Positions 17,126 to 25,203 of a stretch of DNA of 64,000 bases are shown here, in pieces (position 1 is the stretch's first letter; each line of letters opens with the position of its first letter). The translations under genes were made by a program, and so were the position numbers. The stretch is taken from positions 62,001-126,000 of the forward strand of contig NZ_JAGJEA010000001.1 of assembly GCF_018100805.1 (NCBI RefSeq), given 5' to 3'. This DNA comes from Aquimarina sp. MMG016 (lineage in GTDB: Bacteria > Bacteroidota > Bacteroidia > Flavobacteriales > Flavobacteriaceae). The notes beneath the pieces are model-generated. The model was given only the letters and a program-made list of their open reading frames with translations. It did no database searches and was not told where the DNA came from.

Positions 17126-19216
17126 TTATACGTTTTCCACTTCAAGGGCTCTAAACTCTTGCACTTTTTGTAAAAATTGTCCTGCTTTTTTGATATAATC
17201 TAAAGCAAAATCTTTTGTAGGAGCATTTTTTTGAAGTTGATATACTAAATCAGCAAATGTACCTTCTAACTCAATCTTTCCGTTTGATACAAATTCTTCA
17301 TCAAACTGACGAATTATTCCCGCATGAGTATTGGTCTTTTTATTTTCTGCTAATAATAATGCTTTTGCAGAATTTATCAAAGAACTATAAGCATGATACA
17401 CCGCATCAGAATAGACTTCGTTTTCAAAAGAAATCTTAGCATTATCTATTTTTTCTTCACTTTCTAAAAACAAAGTGGCTATTAAATCGATTACTACTCC
17501 TGCACATTCACCAACTCCAATTGCTTTTACATACTCCTCTTCAGTTCCCCAGTCAATAAAATCTTCTTGAGTAAGATTATCGACATTGGATAAATCCGTA
17601 AGAAAATTATAAAAGTATTTTTCTCCTTTCTCTTGATAATATTCTACAAACGTCTTACTATTTGCATTCGCTTCGAAATCATTTAGGATTCTACGTAATG
17701 CTTCAGGCCCTCTTCTACTAGGAATTTTCACTACTTTATCAGCGAAACGACCTTTCCCATCACCAAGATTACCACCCCCCAATAGCACCTGAAGTGCCGG
17801 AGCAACTAATTTATCTTTAGTTCTTACTGACATTCCCTGGAAACCAATATTCGCCATATTGTGTTGTCCACAGGCATTCATACATCCGCTAATCTTAATT
17901 ACTAAGTCTTCTTTCTCTAAATATTGCGGATATTCTTCTTTAAGAACTCGTTCCAATTCTTCAGCAATACCTGTACTACTAGCAATTCCCAGATTACAAG
18001 TATCAGTTCCGGGACAAGCTGTAATATCTACAGCTTTGTTATAACCTGCTTCAGCAAATCCTAACTTTCCTAATTCCTGATAGAAAAATGGCACTAAATC
18101 TTCTTTTACGAATGGAATCAAAATATTCTGACGTAATGATAGTCTAATTTCACCAGCTGCATATTTTTCTACTAAATCCGCTAATAACCTCGCTTTATCG
18201 GTATAAAAATCTCCTAATAGCACTTTAATACCTATTGCTACATAACCTTCTTGCTTTTGAGGAATTACATTAGTAGACTTCCATAGATCAAAAGCTTTCT
18301 GATCTTTGATCTCTATTTTTGGAGCTTCCAACGAAACTGGAACAGATATCTTATAAGCTTCAGCGTCAATTGCAACAGTTTTTTGAGCAATAGCATTTTG
18401 TTCTGCTTCTACTAATTCTTTAAAAGCTTCTAAACCGATATCTTTTACTAAAAATTTCATTCTAGCTTTAGCTCTACTTTTTCTTTCGCCATGACGATCA
18501 AAAATTCTTAATACTCCTTCCATTAAAGGAATAATTTTATCTGAAGGTAAAAAGCTATATAATTCATCGGCATGTCTGGGTTGCGAACCTAATCCCCCTG
18601 CTAACATCACTTTAAAACCCCTAACGCCATTTTCGATTTTGGCAATAAAACCAAGATCGTGCATATATGACAATCCCGTATCTTCATCAGTTCCTGAAAA
18701 AGACACCTTGAACTTACGCCCCATTTCCTGACAAATAGGATTTCGTAAAAAGAATCGAAACAAAGCATCCGCATATGGCGATACGTCAAAAGGTTCTTTT
18801 GGATCAATTCCGGCTGTTTCTGAAGCTGTTACATTACGAACAGTATTTCCACAAGCTTCTCGAAGCGTAACATCATCTTTCTCCAACTCGGCCCAAAGCT
18901 CTGGTGTTCTATTAAGATCAACATAGTGAATCTGAATATCCTGACGAGTTGTAATATGCAAACGTCCTCTTGAGTATTCGTCTGATACTTCGCAGATACG
19001 CCTTAATTGATTGCTCAACACTTTTCCATAAGGAAGTTTGATACGGATCATCTGTACGCCTTCCTGACGTTGACCATATACTCCACGAGCCAAACGAAGG
19101 CTACGAAACTTCTCTTCATCAATCTTACCCTTATGAAACTGCTCTATTTTGTTAGCTAATTCTATAACGTCTTTTTGGACAATTGGGTTTTCTATTTCTG
19201 TTCTAAAACTTTGCAT
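17126..19216 (-). CDS. Siroheme sulfite/nitrite reductase with HEPN-like C-terminal extension
   Basis: A 696-residue reductase. The siroheme/4Fe-4S ligands appear as C-x5-C in ACPGTDTCNLG and C-x3-C in GCMNACGQHN, and the two ferredoxin-like half domains begin at IRIKLPYGKVL and VAIGIKVLLGDF. The operon (cysH, cysD, cysN, siroheme genes) makes sulfite the likely substrate. Residues from about 575 form an extra all-helical domain (SEEKIDNAKISFENEVYSDA, then AYSSLINSAKALLL and THAGIIRQFDEEFV) resembling HEPN domains. It lacks the R-x4-6-H ribonuclease motif, so the tail may be structural or regulatory. No flavoprotein subunit is present; electrons probably come from the ferredoxin encoded downstream. 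Confidence 0.9.
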   Translation of the reverse strand: MQSFRTEIENPIVQKDVIELANKIEQFHKGKIDEEKFRSLRLARGVYGQRQEGVQMIRIKLPYGKVLSNQLRRICEVSDEYSRGRLHITTRQDIQIHYVDLNRTPELWAELEKDDVTLREACGNTVRNVTASETAGIDPKEPFDVSPYADALFRFFLRNPICQEMGRKFKVSFSGTDEDTGLSYMHDLGFIAKIENGVRGFKVMLAGGLGSQPRHADELYSFLPSDKIIPLMEGVLRIFDRHGERKSRAKARMKFLVKDIGLEAFKELVEAEQNAIAQKTVAIDAEAYKISVPVSLEAPKIEIKDQKAFDLWKSTNVIPQKQEGYVAIGIKVLLGDFYTDKARLLADLVEKYAAGEIRLSLRQNILIPFVKEDLVPFFYQELGKLGFAEAGYNKAVDITACPGTDTCNLGIASSTGIAEELERVLKEEYPQYLEKEDLVIKISGCMNACGQHNMANIGFQGMSVRTKDKLVAPALQVLLGGGNLGDGKGRFADKVVKIPSRRGPEALRRILNDFEANANSKTFVEYYQEKGEKYFYNFLTDLSNVDNLTQEDFIDWGTEEEYVKAIGVGECAGVVIDLIATLFLESEEKIDNAKISFENEVYSDAVYHAYSSLINSAKALLLAENKKTNTHAGIIRQFDEEFVSNGKIELEGTFADLVYQLQKNAPTKDFALDYIKKAGQFLQKVQEFRALEVENV

Positions 19217-19325
19217 TTTTTTCGTGTTGCTGCCCTTCAGAAAAGGACGTAGTTATGACTTTTGTATGCTATTTTTTTTATCTAAAAATTTCTGTGGTTT
19301 TCTTCAAAAAATCGATTCATATTTT

Positions 19326-20573
19326 TCACATTATGAATCCGACTCCAGATGTATTATTAGTTTGTGAATCTATTAATATAAAGGACCCTGATGCTTTATT
19401 TTTACTATATGCATCAAATGCTAAGGGTTTACTTAATTGAATCTGAACCTTACCAACTTCATTTAGTTGCAATGAATTTTTGGAAGTGTCTTCTCCAGAA
19501 AAATCTGTCGCGATAGTTCCATGAATACTTTTTACCTTGGCAAGAATTCGGTTACTACCACTCTGCACAAAATAATTAGCTCCGGGATTCAGATCTTTGC
19601 TATCCATCCAACATACGGTAGCTGTTAGTTGTTTTTCAACTCTTGGTTTTTCGGATGATTTTACAATCATATCTCCTCGACTTACATTGACATCATCTTC
19701 TAAAGTGACTGTACATGAACTTCCTCTTCCTGCAGTATCAAATTGCTGATCAAAGAAAAATATTTCTTTCACTTTTGACGAAGTCAAAGATGGTAAAATC
19801 GTGACTTCATCTCCTACAGAAAGATCGCCTCCGTATAATTTTCCGGCATACCCTCTAAAGTCATGAAACTCATCTTTTTTAGGACGAATTACAGTCTGCA
19901 CCGGAAAACGTACTTGAGACTTTTCATACACATCTTGCGCATCCAATTTTTCAAGATGTTCTAGAAGTGTTTGTCCATTATACCAAGGTGTATTTTCTGA
20001 TGTTGAAACTACATTATCTCCCTGTAAAGCACTTACTGGGATAAAGGTTATGTTTTGTTCTTTGTACTCACTCTTAGCAATTAACTCTTCAAAATCAGCC
20101 TTGATAGCTTCATATTTATTTTGAGAGAAATCTACCAAATCCATTTTATTTACTGCGACGATCACATCTTTTACTCTCAATAAGTTATTGATAAAGAAAT
20201 GACGATATGTCTGTTCTATTACTCCTTTACGAGCATCTACCAAAATAATGGAGGCTTGCGATGTAGACGCACCAGTCACCATATTACGGGTATACTCGAT
20301 ATGCCCTGGAGTATCAGCTATAATGTAACTCTTGTTCTTTGTCGAAAAATAGATATGTGCTACATCTATCGTAATTCCTTGTTCACGTTCTGCTACCAAA
20401 CCATCAGTTGCCAATGAGAAATCAAGATAGTCAAAACCATTAGCTTTACTTCTGGCCTCTATGGCTTCTAACTTATCAGTCGTTAATGATTTCGTATCGT
20501 ATAGAATACGACCTATCAAGGTACTCTTACCATCATCTACACTTCCTGCTGTTGCTATTTTTAGTACTTCCAT
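19326..20573 (-). CDS. cysN: Sulfate adenylyltransferase subunit 1 (GTPase)
   Basis: A 415-residue GTPase of the EF-Tu-like family. G1 is GSVDDGKST near residue 10, G3 ADTPGHIEY and G4 VNKMDL. It stimulates the CysD-catalysed formation of APS from ATP and sulfate. It ends after the beta-barrel domains with no fused APS kinase (CysC). It follows cysD after a 76-base gap that holds a large inverted repeat. Confidence 0.95.
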   Translation of the reverse strand: MEVLKIATAGSVDDGKSTLIGRILYDTKSLTTDKLEAIEARSKANGFDYLDFSLATDGLVAEREQGITIDVAHIYFSTKNKSYIIADTPGHIEYTRNMVTGASTSQASIILVDARKGVIEQTYRHFFINNLLRVKDVIVAVNKMDLVDFSQNKYEAIKADFEELIAKSEYKEQNITFIPVSALQGDNVVSTSENTPWYNGQTLLEHLEKLDAQDVYEKSQVRFPVQTVIRPKKDEFHDFRGYAGKLYGGDLSVGDEVTILPSLTSSKVKEIFFFDQQFDTAGRGSSCTVTLEDDVNVSRGDMIVKSSEKPRVEKQLTATVCWMDSKDLNPGANYFVQSGSNRILAKVKSIHGTIATDFSGEDTSKNSLQLNEVGKVQIQLSKPLAFDAYSKNKASGSFILIDSQTNNTSGVGFIM

Positions 20574-20585
20574 CCTATTAATTTT

Positions 20586-20646
20586 GTTGATGGTTGACTG
20601 TTGATTGCTGCTAGTAATTATGAACTAACAACGGACAACTATCAAC
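20586..20646. repeat. Inverted repeat between cysD and cysN
   Basis: GTTGATGGTTGACTGTTG (20586-20603) and CAACGGACAACTATCAAC (20629-20646) are 18-base arms complementary at 15 positions with a 25-base loop. It fills most of the cysD-cysN gap and could modulate the relative expression of the two subunits. Confidence 0.5.
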
Positions 20647-20649
20647 TCC

Positions 20650-21609
20650 TTAAAAATATCCTTGTTGTTTACGTTTTTCCATCGCTGCTTCTGATCTTTT
20701 ATCATCGATACGAGCACCACGTTCTGAAATAGTTGATTCTCTAATTTCTTCTACTACTTTTTCAATAGTAGTAGCATCAGACAACACTGCAGCCGTACAA
20801 GACATATCACCAACTGTTCTAAAACGAACCATTCTTTCTTCTATCAGCTCATCATCTTCACGATATACCACATCATCCTCAGCAGACCAGATCATTCCAT
20901 CCCTAACAAATATTTTACGTTTATGAGCAAAATAAATTGACGGAATCTCAATTCTCTCTTTTTCGATATAACTCCACACATCTAATTCTGTCCAGTTACT
21001 GATCGGAAATACACGTACATTTTGACCTAAGTCAATTTTTCCATTCAAATGATCAAACAATTCAGGACGTTGATTTTTTTCGTCCCATTGCCCAAAATCA
21101 TCTCTTACTGAGAAAATACGTTCTTTAGCTCTTGCCTTCTCTTCATCTCTACGAGCACCACCAATTGCGGCATCAAATTTAAATTCTTCTAAAGCATCTA
21201 AAAGTGTGGTAGTCTGCAAACTATTACGACTGGCATATTTTCCTTTCTCCTCAACAACTTTCCCCTGATCGATAGAATCCTGAACGTTACGAACGATCAA
21301 CTCTACTCCTAATTCCTTTACCAATCTATCTCTGAATTCTATAGTTTCAGGAAAATTATGTCCGGTATCAATATGTAATAATGGGAAAGGAATTTTTCCC
21401 GGATAAAATGCTTTTTGCGCTAATCGCACCAAGGTGATAGAGTCTTTTCCTCCAGAAAATAGTAAAACAGGTTTTTCAAATTGAGCTACTACTTCTCTAA
21501 AAATATAAATAGCTTCACTCTCCAATGCATTTACTTTAAGAACTGAATTACCAGCAAGATTGCCCGCTGATCCATTTAGTTGCTCTACTTTCTTTTCTAG
21601 TATTTCCAT
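20650..21609 (-). CDS. cysD: Sulfate adenylyltransferase subunit 2
   Basis: A 319-residue catalytic subunit of ATP sulfurylase. The PP-loop SGGKDSITLVRLA lies near residue 54, followed by the conserved LLHIDTGHNFPET, AIGGARRDEEKARAKER and VFPISNWTELDVW segments. It is 20 bases downstream of cysH and upstream of cysN in the same operon. It activates sulfate to APS in the cytoplasm. Confidence 0.96.
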   Translation of the reverse strand: MEILEKKVEQLNGSAGNLAGNSVLKVNALESEAIYIFREVVAQFEKPVLLFSGGKDSITLVRLAQKAFYPGKIPFPLLHIDTGHNFPETIEFRDRLVKELGVELIVRNVQDSIDQGKVVEEKGKYASRNSLQTTTLLDALEEFKFDAAIGGARRDEEKARAKERIFSVRDDFGQWDEKNQRPELFDHLNGKIDLGQNVRVFPISNWTELDVWSYIEKERIEIPSIYFAHKRKIFVRDGMIWSAEDDVVYREDDELIEERMVRFRTVGDMSCTAAVLSDATTIEKVVEEIRESTISERGARIDDKRSEAAMEKRKQQGYF

Positions 21610-21629
21610 GCTTCGTTCGTTGTAATTTA

Positions 21630-22262
21630 TTAGTTAGTATGTAACCCACATTCTCTATTCTCTAACACTTTGGTTGGGTCAAAATATTTAAACTCGTTTG
21701 GTAAATTATTTTCTTTTAGATATACATCCAATTCCGCATCACTGTAGTAATAGAAAGGACTTACCTTTAACACGCCATCTTTACCCAGGCTCAAAATATC
21801 TAAAGAATCTCTTAGCGCAGTTTGTCCTTTTCTTAAATTTGTAAACCAAACATCTGGAGTAAAATCAGCCATTGCTCTTTTAAAAGGTTCTAACTTTACC
21901 TGTTCAGTAAATACTTTATGTTTAGGATCATCAATATCAGGGATTCCCATGACCACATCTCTATGCGCAGTAGTTTGCTTAGGCACATATAATTTTACAT
22001 TTAACCCTAATTGTTGGATCACTTCTTCTGCGTGCTTATAGGTATTAGGAGTATTGTATCCAGAATCACACCAAATCACCGGAATATCCTTAAGTGCACC
22101 AACACTTACATTAAGGATAGCTGCTTCGTATGGTCTAAAATTAGTAGTCACAACAGGTTTCTTAGCATTTAAAACAGCCCATTGAGCAATTTCTAATGGT
22201 GTTTTATCTGCCAATGTTTTATTTAAATTTTGTATTTCTTGTTCAGTCCAACTCATTATCAA
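21630..22262 (-). CDS. cysH: Phosphoadenylyl-sulfate (PAPS/APS) reductase
   Basis: A 210-residue thioredoxin-dependent reductase producing sulfite. The PP-loop-like N-terminal core includes VIWCDSGYNTP, the central LRKGQTALR segment fits the substrate-binding region, and the C-terminus has the catalytic ECGLHTN. The paired cysteines that bind the 4Fe-4S cluster of typical APS reductases are not present, so on sequence it is a cluster-free, PAPS-type enzyme. No APS kinase is encoded in the window; one must lie elsewhere or this enzyme uses APS. It is the second gene of the sulfate operon. Confidence 0.92.
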   Translation of the reverse strand: MIMSWTEQEIQNLNKTLADKTPLEIAQWAVLNAKKPVVTTNFRPYEAAILNVSVGALKDIPVIWCDSGYNTPNTYKHAEEVIQQLGLNVKLYVPKQTTAHRDVVMGIPDIDDPKHKVFTEQVKLEPFKRAMADFTPDVWFTNLRKGQTALRDSLDILSLGKDGVLKVSPFYYYSDAELDVYLKENNLPNEFKYFDPTKVLENRECGLHTN

Positions 22263-22304
22263 CTTAAATTTAGGATGTACCCCTATTTCCTTTTATAAAT
22301 GCAA

Positions 22305-22571
22305 TTATCTTCCCCATTTTACTTTATTCCATATTCTTTCGTGAAAGAAATATAGAACCATTTTGGTTAAAAAATCAACAGATGCTATTGAAGTAGCTAA
22401 AACGATTTCTCCTGTAAGAACATAAGAAACTATTAGCGTATCTAGAGTACCTATAACCCTCCAACTAACAGCTTTTGCAATACTACGGATTGGCTTTTCT
22501 GAAGATTTATCGTCCTCAAAAGTTGTTTTCTTTGAAGCTACTTTGTCTAATATCATTTGATCTACAATCAT
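22305..22571 (-). CDS. DUF2061 membrane protein
   Basis: An 88-residue protein with the DUF2061 core AKAVSWRVIGTLDTLIVSYVLTG and two hydrophobic stretches, ending FFHERIWNKVKWGR. It is the first gene of the sulfate-assimilation operon, 42 bases before cysH. DUF2061 proteins often neighbour cys genes in Flavobacteria; the function is not known. A membrane role linked to sulfate entry or assimilation is a guess from position. Confidence 0.85.
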   Translation of the reverse strand: MIVDQMILDKVASKKTTFEDDKSSEKPIRSIAKAVSWRVIGTLDTLIVSYVLTGEIVLATSIASVDFLTKMVLYFFHERIWNKVKWGR

Positions 22572-22589
22572 ATCAATCTTTAATTCTAT

Positions 22590-22625
22590 TACCCTATCGG
22601 AATAGTAGAGTATTGAACAAATGTA
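22590..22625 (-). promoter_or_regulatory. Candidate promoter and dyad upstream of the sulfate-assimilation operon
   Basis: On the minus strand TACATTTG (22618-22625) fits the -7 consensus TAnnTTTG. Starting about 10 bases after it is CTATTCCGATAG (22596-22607 region), an interrupted dyad, inside the expected 5' leader of the operon. No strong -33 box is seen. The dyad could be a repressor site. Confidence 0.4.
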
Positions 22626-22818
22626 TATATAAAATTTGTTTTTTAGTCACCCAAAACATTAAATCTTACAACTAAAGAGAAGAATTATGATATTATTAAT
22701 AAAAACCCTAGTAAGTTAGTAGATTATTAATCATTATAGACAAATATTACATTTCACCCTCTATACATAACATATCAAAAACACCCTAAATGGGTGGGAA
22801 ATCCCAACCATTTATTAA

Positions 22819-22826
22819 TATTTTTG
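22819..22826 (+). promoter_or_regulatory. Candidate -7 promoter box for the lipocalin-like gene
   Basis: TATTTTTG, matching TAnnTTTG, lies 20 bases before the start codon at 22847. No clear -33 box is present. Confidence 0.4.
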
Positions 22827-22846
22827 CAAAAACTTTATAATTTATA

Positions 22847-23386
22847 ATGATGAAAAAACTCGTCTTGTTTTTGTTCTGTACAACTGCTCTATTTATTTCA
22901 TGTAGTGATGATGATAATAATGACCCTCCAATTGGAATTGATGAAACCGCCTTGCCAGGCACTTGGAAATTAATTGCCTTTAGAGTTAACAATGGTCAAA
23001 CTTTTATAGAAACTGATGAAGAGAGAACTCTTTATTCAACATTTTTTTCTGTTGGAAAAGATTTCGAAACTTCCCTTACATTTAATCAAAACCCCGAAAC
23101 ATTTGAGAGCGATGGAGGATATACAACCGTTTTAACCAATACCATTGTTAATCAGCAACCAACCACACAAGAAATTCCAACACCTGGTTTTGCTGCATCA
23201 GGTAATTGGCAAATTAAAGATGGAGATTTAGTTCTTGAAGTAGAAGGAACTGAAGAATCTTTTAAAATAACTGGATTGAATTCAGAACTCTTATTTCTAG
23301 AAAAAGAACTAAATCAAACATTTCCTTTACCTGGAGGAACACAGGTTTCTACAGGAATGACTTTCTTCGCATTCGGAAAACAATAA
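22847..23386 (+). CDS. Lipocalin-like lipoprotein
   Basis: A 179-residue secreted protein with a lipoprotein signal (FCTTALFISC, Cys about 19) followed by an Asp/Asn-rich linker. The body starts with LPGTWKLIAFRVN and shows the alternating strand pattern of lipocalin-like domains (NWQIKDGDLVLEVEGTEESF near residue 125). Such lipoproteins are numerous in Flavobacteria and have no assigned function. It is monocistronic, between the divergent sulfate operon and the convergent metZ gene, and shares a bidirectional terminator with the latter. Confidence 0.75.
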   Translation: MMKKLVLFLFCTTALFISCSDDDNNDPPIGIDETALPGTWKLIAFRVNNGQTFIETDEERTLYSTFFSVGKDFETSLTFNQNPETFESDGGYTTVLTNTIVNQQPTTQEIPTPGFAASGNWQIKDGDLVLEVEGTEESFKITGLNSELLFLEKELNQTFPLPGGTQVSTGMTFFAFGKQ

Positions 23387-23397
23387 AACAAAAAAAC

Positions 23398-23435
23398 GAT
23401 CAAAAAAGCAGAGAAGTTTCTCTGCTTTTTTGATC
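23398..23435. terminator. Perfect bidirectional terminator
   Basis: An 18-base perfect inverted repeat (GATCAAAAAAGCAGAGAA / TTCTCTGCTTTTTTGATC) with T runs on both strands. It ends both the lipocalin-like gene (+) and the metZ operon (-); the metZ stop codon is 2 bases away. Confidence 0.92.
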
Positions 23436-23437
23436 TA

Positions 23438-24616
23438 TTATATCTCTTTTAAAGCCTGTTCAATATCAGCAATTATATCATCAACATGTTCCAATCCTAC
23501 AGAACATCTTACCATTCCATCGGTTATCCCAACTGCTAATTTATCTTCTTTTGCCAGCTTACTATGTGTTGTAGATGCCGGATGCGTAACTATGGTTCTG
23601 GTGTCTCCGAGGTTTGCAGACATTGAACACATTTCTATACTATCAAAAAAAGTTTGACCAGCTTCTACACCTCCTTTTACCTCAAAAGCTACAATATTTC
23701 CACCCAATTTCATTTGCTTTTTAGCAACTTCATATTGCGGATGAGATTTTAGAAAAGGATATTTTACCCAATTCACTTTAGGATGAGATTCAAGAAACTC
23801 TGCCAATTTTAAAGCATTTTCGCAATGGCGATCTACACGAACGGCCAAGGTTTCCAAGCTTTTTGACAACACCCACGCGTTAAATGGCGATAATGCAGGA
23901 CCTGTATTTCGAGAAAATAAATAGATTTCTCTTATCAGATCTTTTTTACCTACGGTAACTCCTCCTAGCACTCTTCCTTGACCATCAATCAATTTGGTCG
24001 CAGAATGAATCACCAGGTCAGCTCCAAACTTAATTGGATTTTGTAAATAGGGTGTTGCAAAACAATTATCAATTACCAAAAGTACATTATGCCTTTTAGC
24101 AATTTTTCCCAGTAATTCAAGATCCAACACATCCACACCAGGGTTGGTCGGAGATTCTGCATAAATGATTTTGGTATTAGGCTTAATCAGGCTTTCTACT
24201 TTATCTACTTCATTAACTGCAAAATAACTAGTCTCTATATTCCATTTCGGAAAATACTTAGTAAACAAAGTATGTGTAGATCCAAAAACTGATCTAGCTG
24301 ATACAATATGATCCCCTGCATCCAATAATGCTGCAAACGTAGAAAACACAGCAGCCATACCTGTCGCAAATGCAAAACCATCTTCTGCATCCTCCATCTG
24401 GCAGATTTTATCTACAAATTCGGTTGTATTAGGGTTACTGAAACGGCTATACAAATTGCGCTCTTTCTCTTCTGCAAAAGCAGCTCGCATCTCTTCAGCA
24501 TCTTCAAAAACAAACCCTGAGGTAAGATACATCGGTGTCGAATGCTCTAAAAACTGTGTCTTATCGGTTTGTGTCCTTACCGCTTGTGTTTCAAAATGTT
24601 TGCTTTCTAAACTCAT
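23438..24616 (-). CDS. metZ: O-succinylhomoserine/O-acetylhomoserine sulfhydrylase
   Basis: A 392-residue PLP enzyme of the Cys/Met metabolism family. PLP lysine is in HSATKLIDGQG; other family features are YSRFSNPNTTEF, IYAESPTNPGVDVLDLE and VIDNCFATPYLQNPI. The sequence is closer to MetZ (O-succinylhomoserine sulfhydrylase) than to the MetY paralogue in the same operon. It joins sulfide to activated homoserine, giving homocysteine. The start overlaps the OsmC gene by 4 bases. It is the last gene before the bidirectional terminator. Confidence 0.9.
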   Translation of the reverse strand: MSLESKHFETQAVRTQTDKTQFLEHSTPMYLTSGFVFEDAEEMRAAFAEEKERNLYSRFSNPNTTEFVDKICQMEDAEDGFAFATGMAAVFSTFAALLDAGDHIVSARSVFGSTHTLFTKYFPKWNIETSYFAVNEVDKVESLIKPNTKIIYAESPTNPGVDVLDLELLGKIAKRHNVLLVIDNCFATPYLQNPIKFGADLVIHSATKLIDGQGRVLGGVTVGKKDLIREIYLFSRNTGPALSPFNAWVLSKSLETLAVRVDRHCENALKLAEFLESHPKVNWVKYPFLKSHPQYEVAKKQMKLGGNIVAFEVKGGVEAGQTFFDSIEMCSMSANLGDTRTIVTHPASTTHSKLAKEDKLAVGITDGMVRCSVGLEHVDDIIADIEQALKEI

Positions 24617-25038
24617 ACTACTTCATTATTAACCACAACTTTATACTCTATAGTAGCTGTTGGTTCTAAAGTTTTGGATACTGAACAATATTTTTCAAAT
24701 GATAATTGCGCCGCTCTTTTAGCTTTTTCTGGAGCTATTTCTCCTTCAAGAAATACTGTAACCGTAATATTCTTAAAAGGTTTTGCTCCGTCTATTTCTA
24801 CACGAGTTCCATCCACTTCTGCTCTATAATCTGAGATTTCCTGGCGTTGTTTTTTAAGAATAGAAATCACATCAATAGCACTACATCCAGCTACACCCAT
24901 TAACACATATTCCATTGGACTCGGTGCCAAATCGTGGCCTCCAACTTCTGCTTTGCTATCAATGTGCGTTACATGGCCTCTTTCATTTTTTAGTTCAAAA
25001 TGATAATCGTTGTCTATTCTTTTTAACTGTATCTTCAT
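24613..25038 (-). CDS. OsmC family protein
   Basis: A 141-residue OsmC/Ohr-family protein. Family features are GGHDLAPSPMEYVLMGVAGCSAIDV with the first conserved cysteine, and SFEKYCSVSKTL with the second, a likely peroxidatic/resolving thiol pair. Members detoxify organic hydroperoxides or handle sulfur compounds. Position inside the methionine operon, directly before metZ with a 4-base overlap, suggests a thiol- or sulfide-related role, but that is inference. Confidence 0.88.
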   Translation of the reverse strand: MKIQLKRIDNDYHFELKNERGHVTHIDSKAEVGGHDLAPSPMEYVLMGVAGCSAIDVISILKKQRQEISDYRAEVDGTRVEIDGAKPFKNITVTVFLEGEIAPEKAKRAAQLSFEKYCSVSKTLEPTATIEYKVVVNNEVV

Positions 25039-25050
25039 TATTATTTATTT

Positions 25051-25199
25051 GGGCGTTCCCCTTCGACTGCACTTCGACAAGCTCAGTGTGACATCTCGGG
25101 GTCGGGCTTTCTGCTATATCTTTTATAATCTGTCAACACCCTTCGACTCCGCTCAGGGAGACAGATTATAAAAGGATGCCGCTTCAATCCCTAACGCAA
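25051..25199. repeat. Structured intergenic repeat, copy 2, with a nested palindromic insert
   Basis: The frame GGGCGTTCCCC ... TCGGGCTTTCTGC ... GCCGCTTCAATCCCTAACGCA surrounds a perfect 15-base inverted repeat (CTTTTATAATCTGTC at 25120-25134; GACAGATTATAAAAG at 25160-25174). Two further short palindromic pieces (CTTCGACTGCACTTCGAC with AGCTCAGTGTGACA, and CCCTTCGACTCCGCTCAGGG) are nested in it. The outer blocks recur at 8049-8117. It lies between thrA and the OsmC gene, antisense to the operon. Confidence 0.7.
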
Positions 25200-25203
25200 T
25201 TAT

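Noticed and set aside
17126..17500. The sulfite reductase tail as a HEPN toxin
   Set aside because: The R-x4-6-H catalytic motif is absent and there is no partner nucleotidyltransferase or antitoxin, so a toxin role is unsupported.
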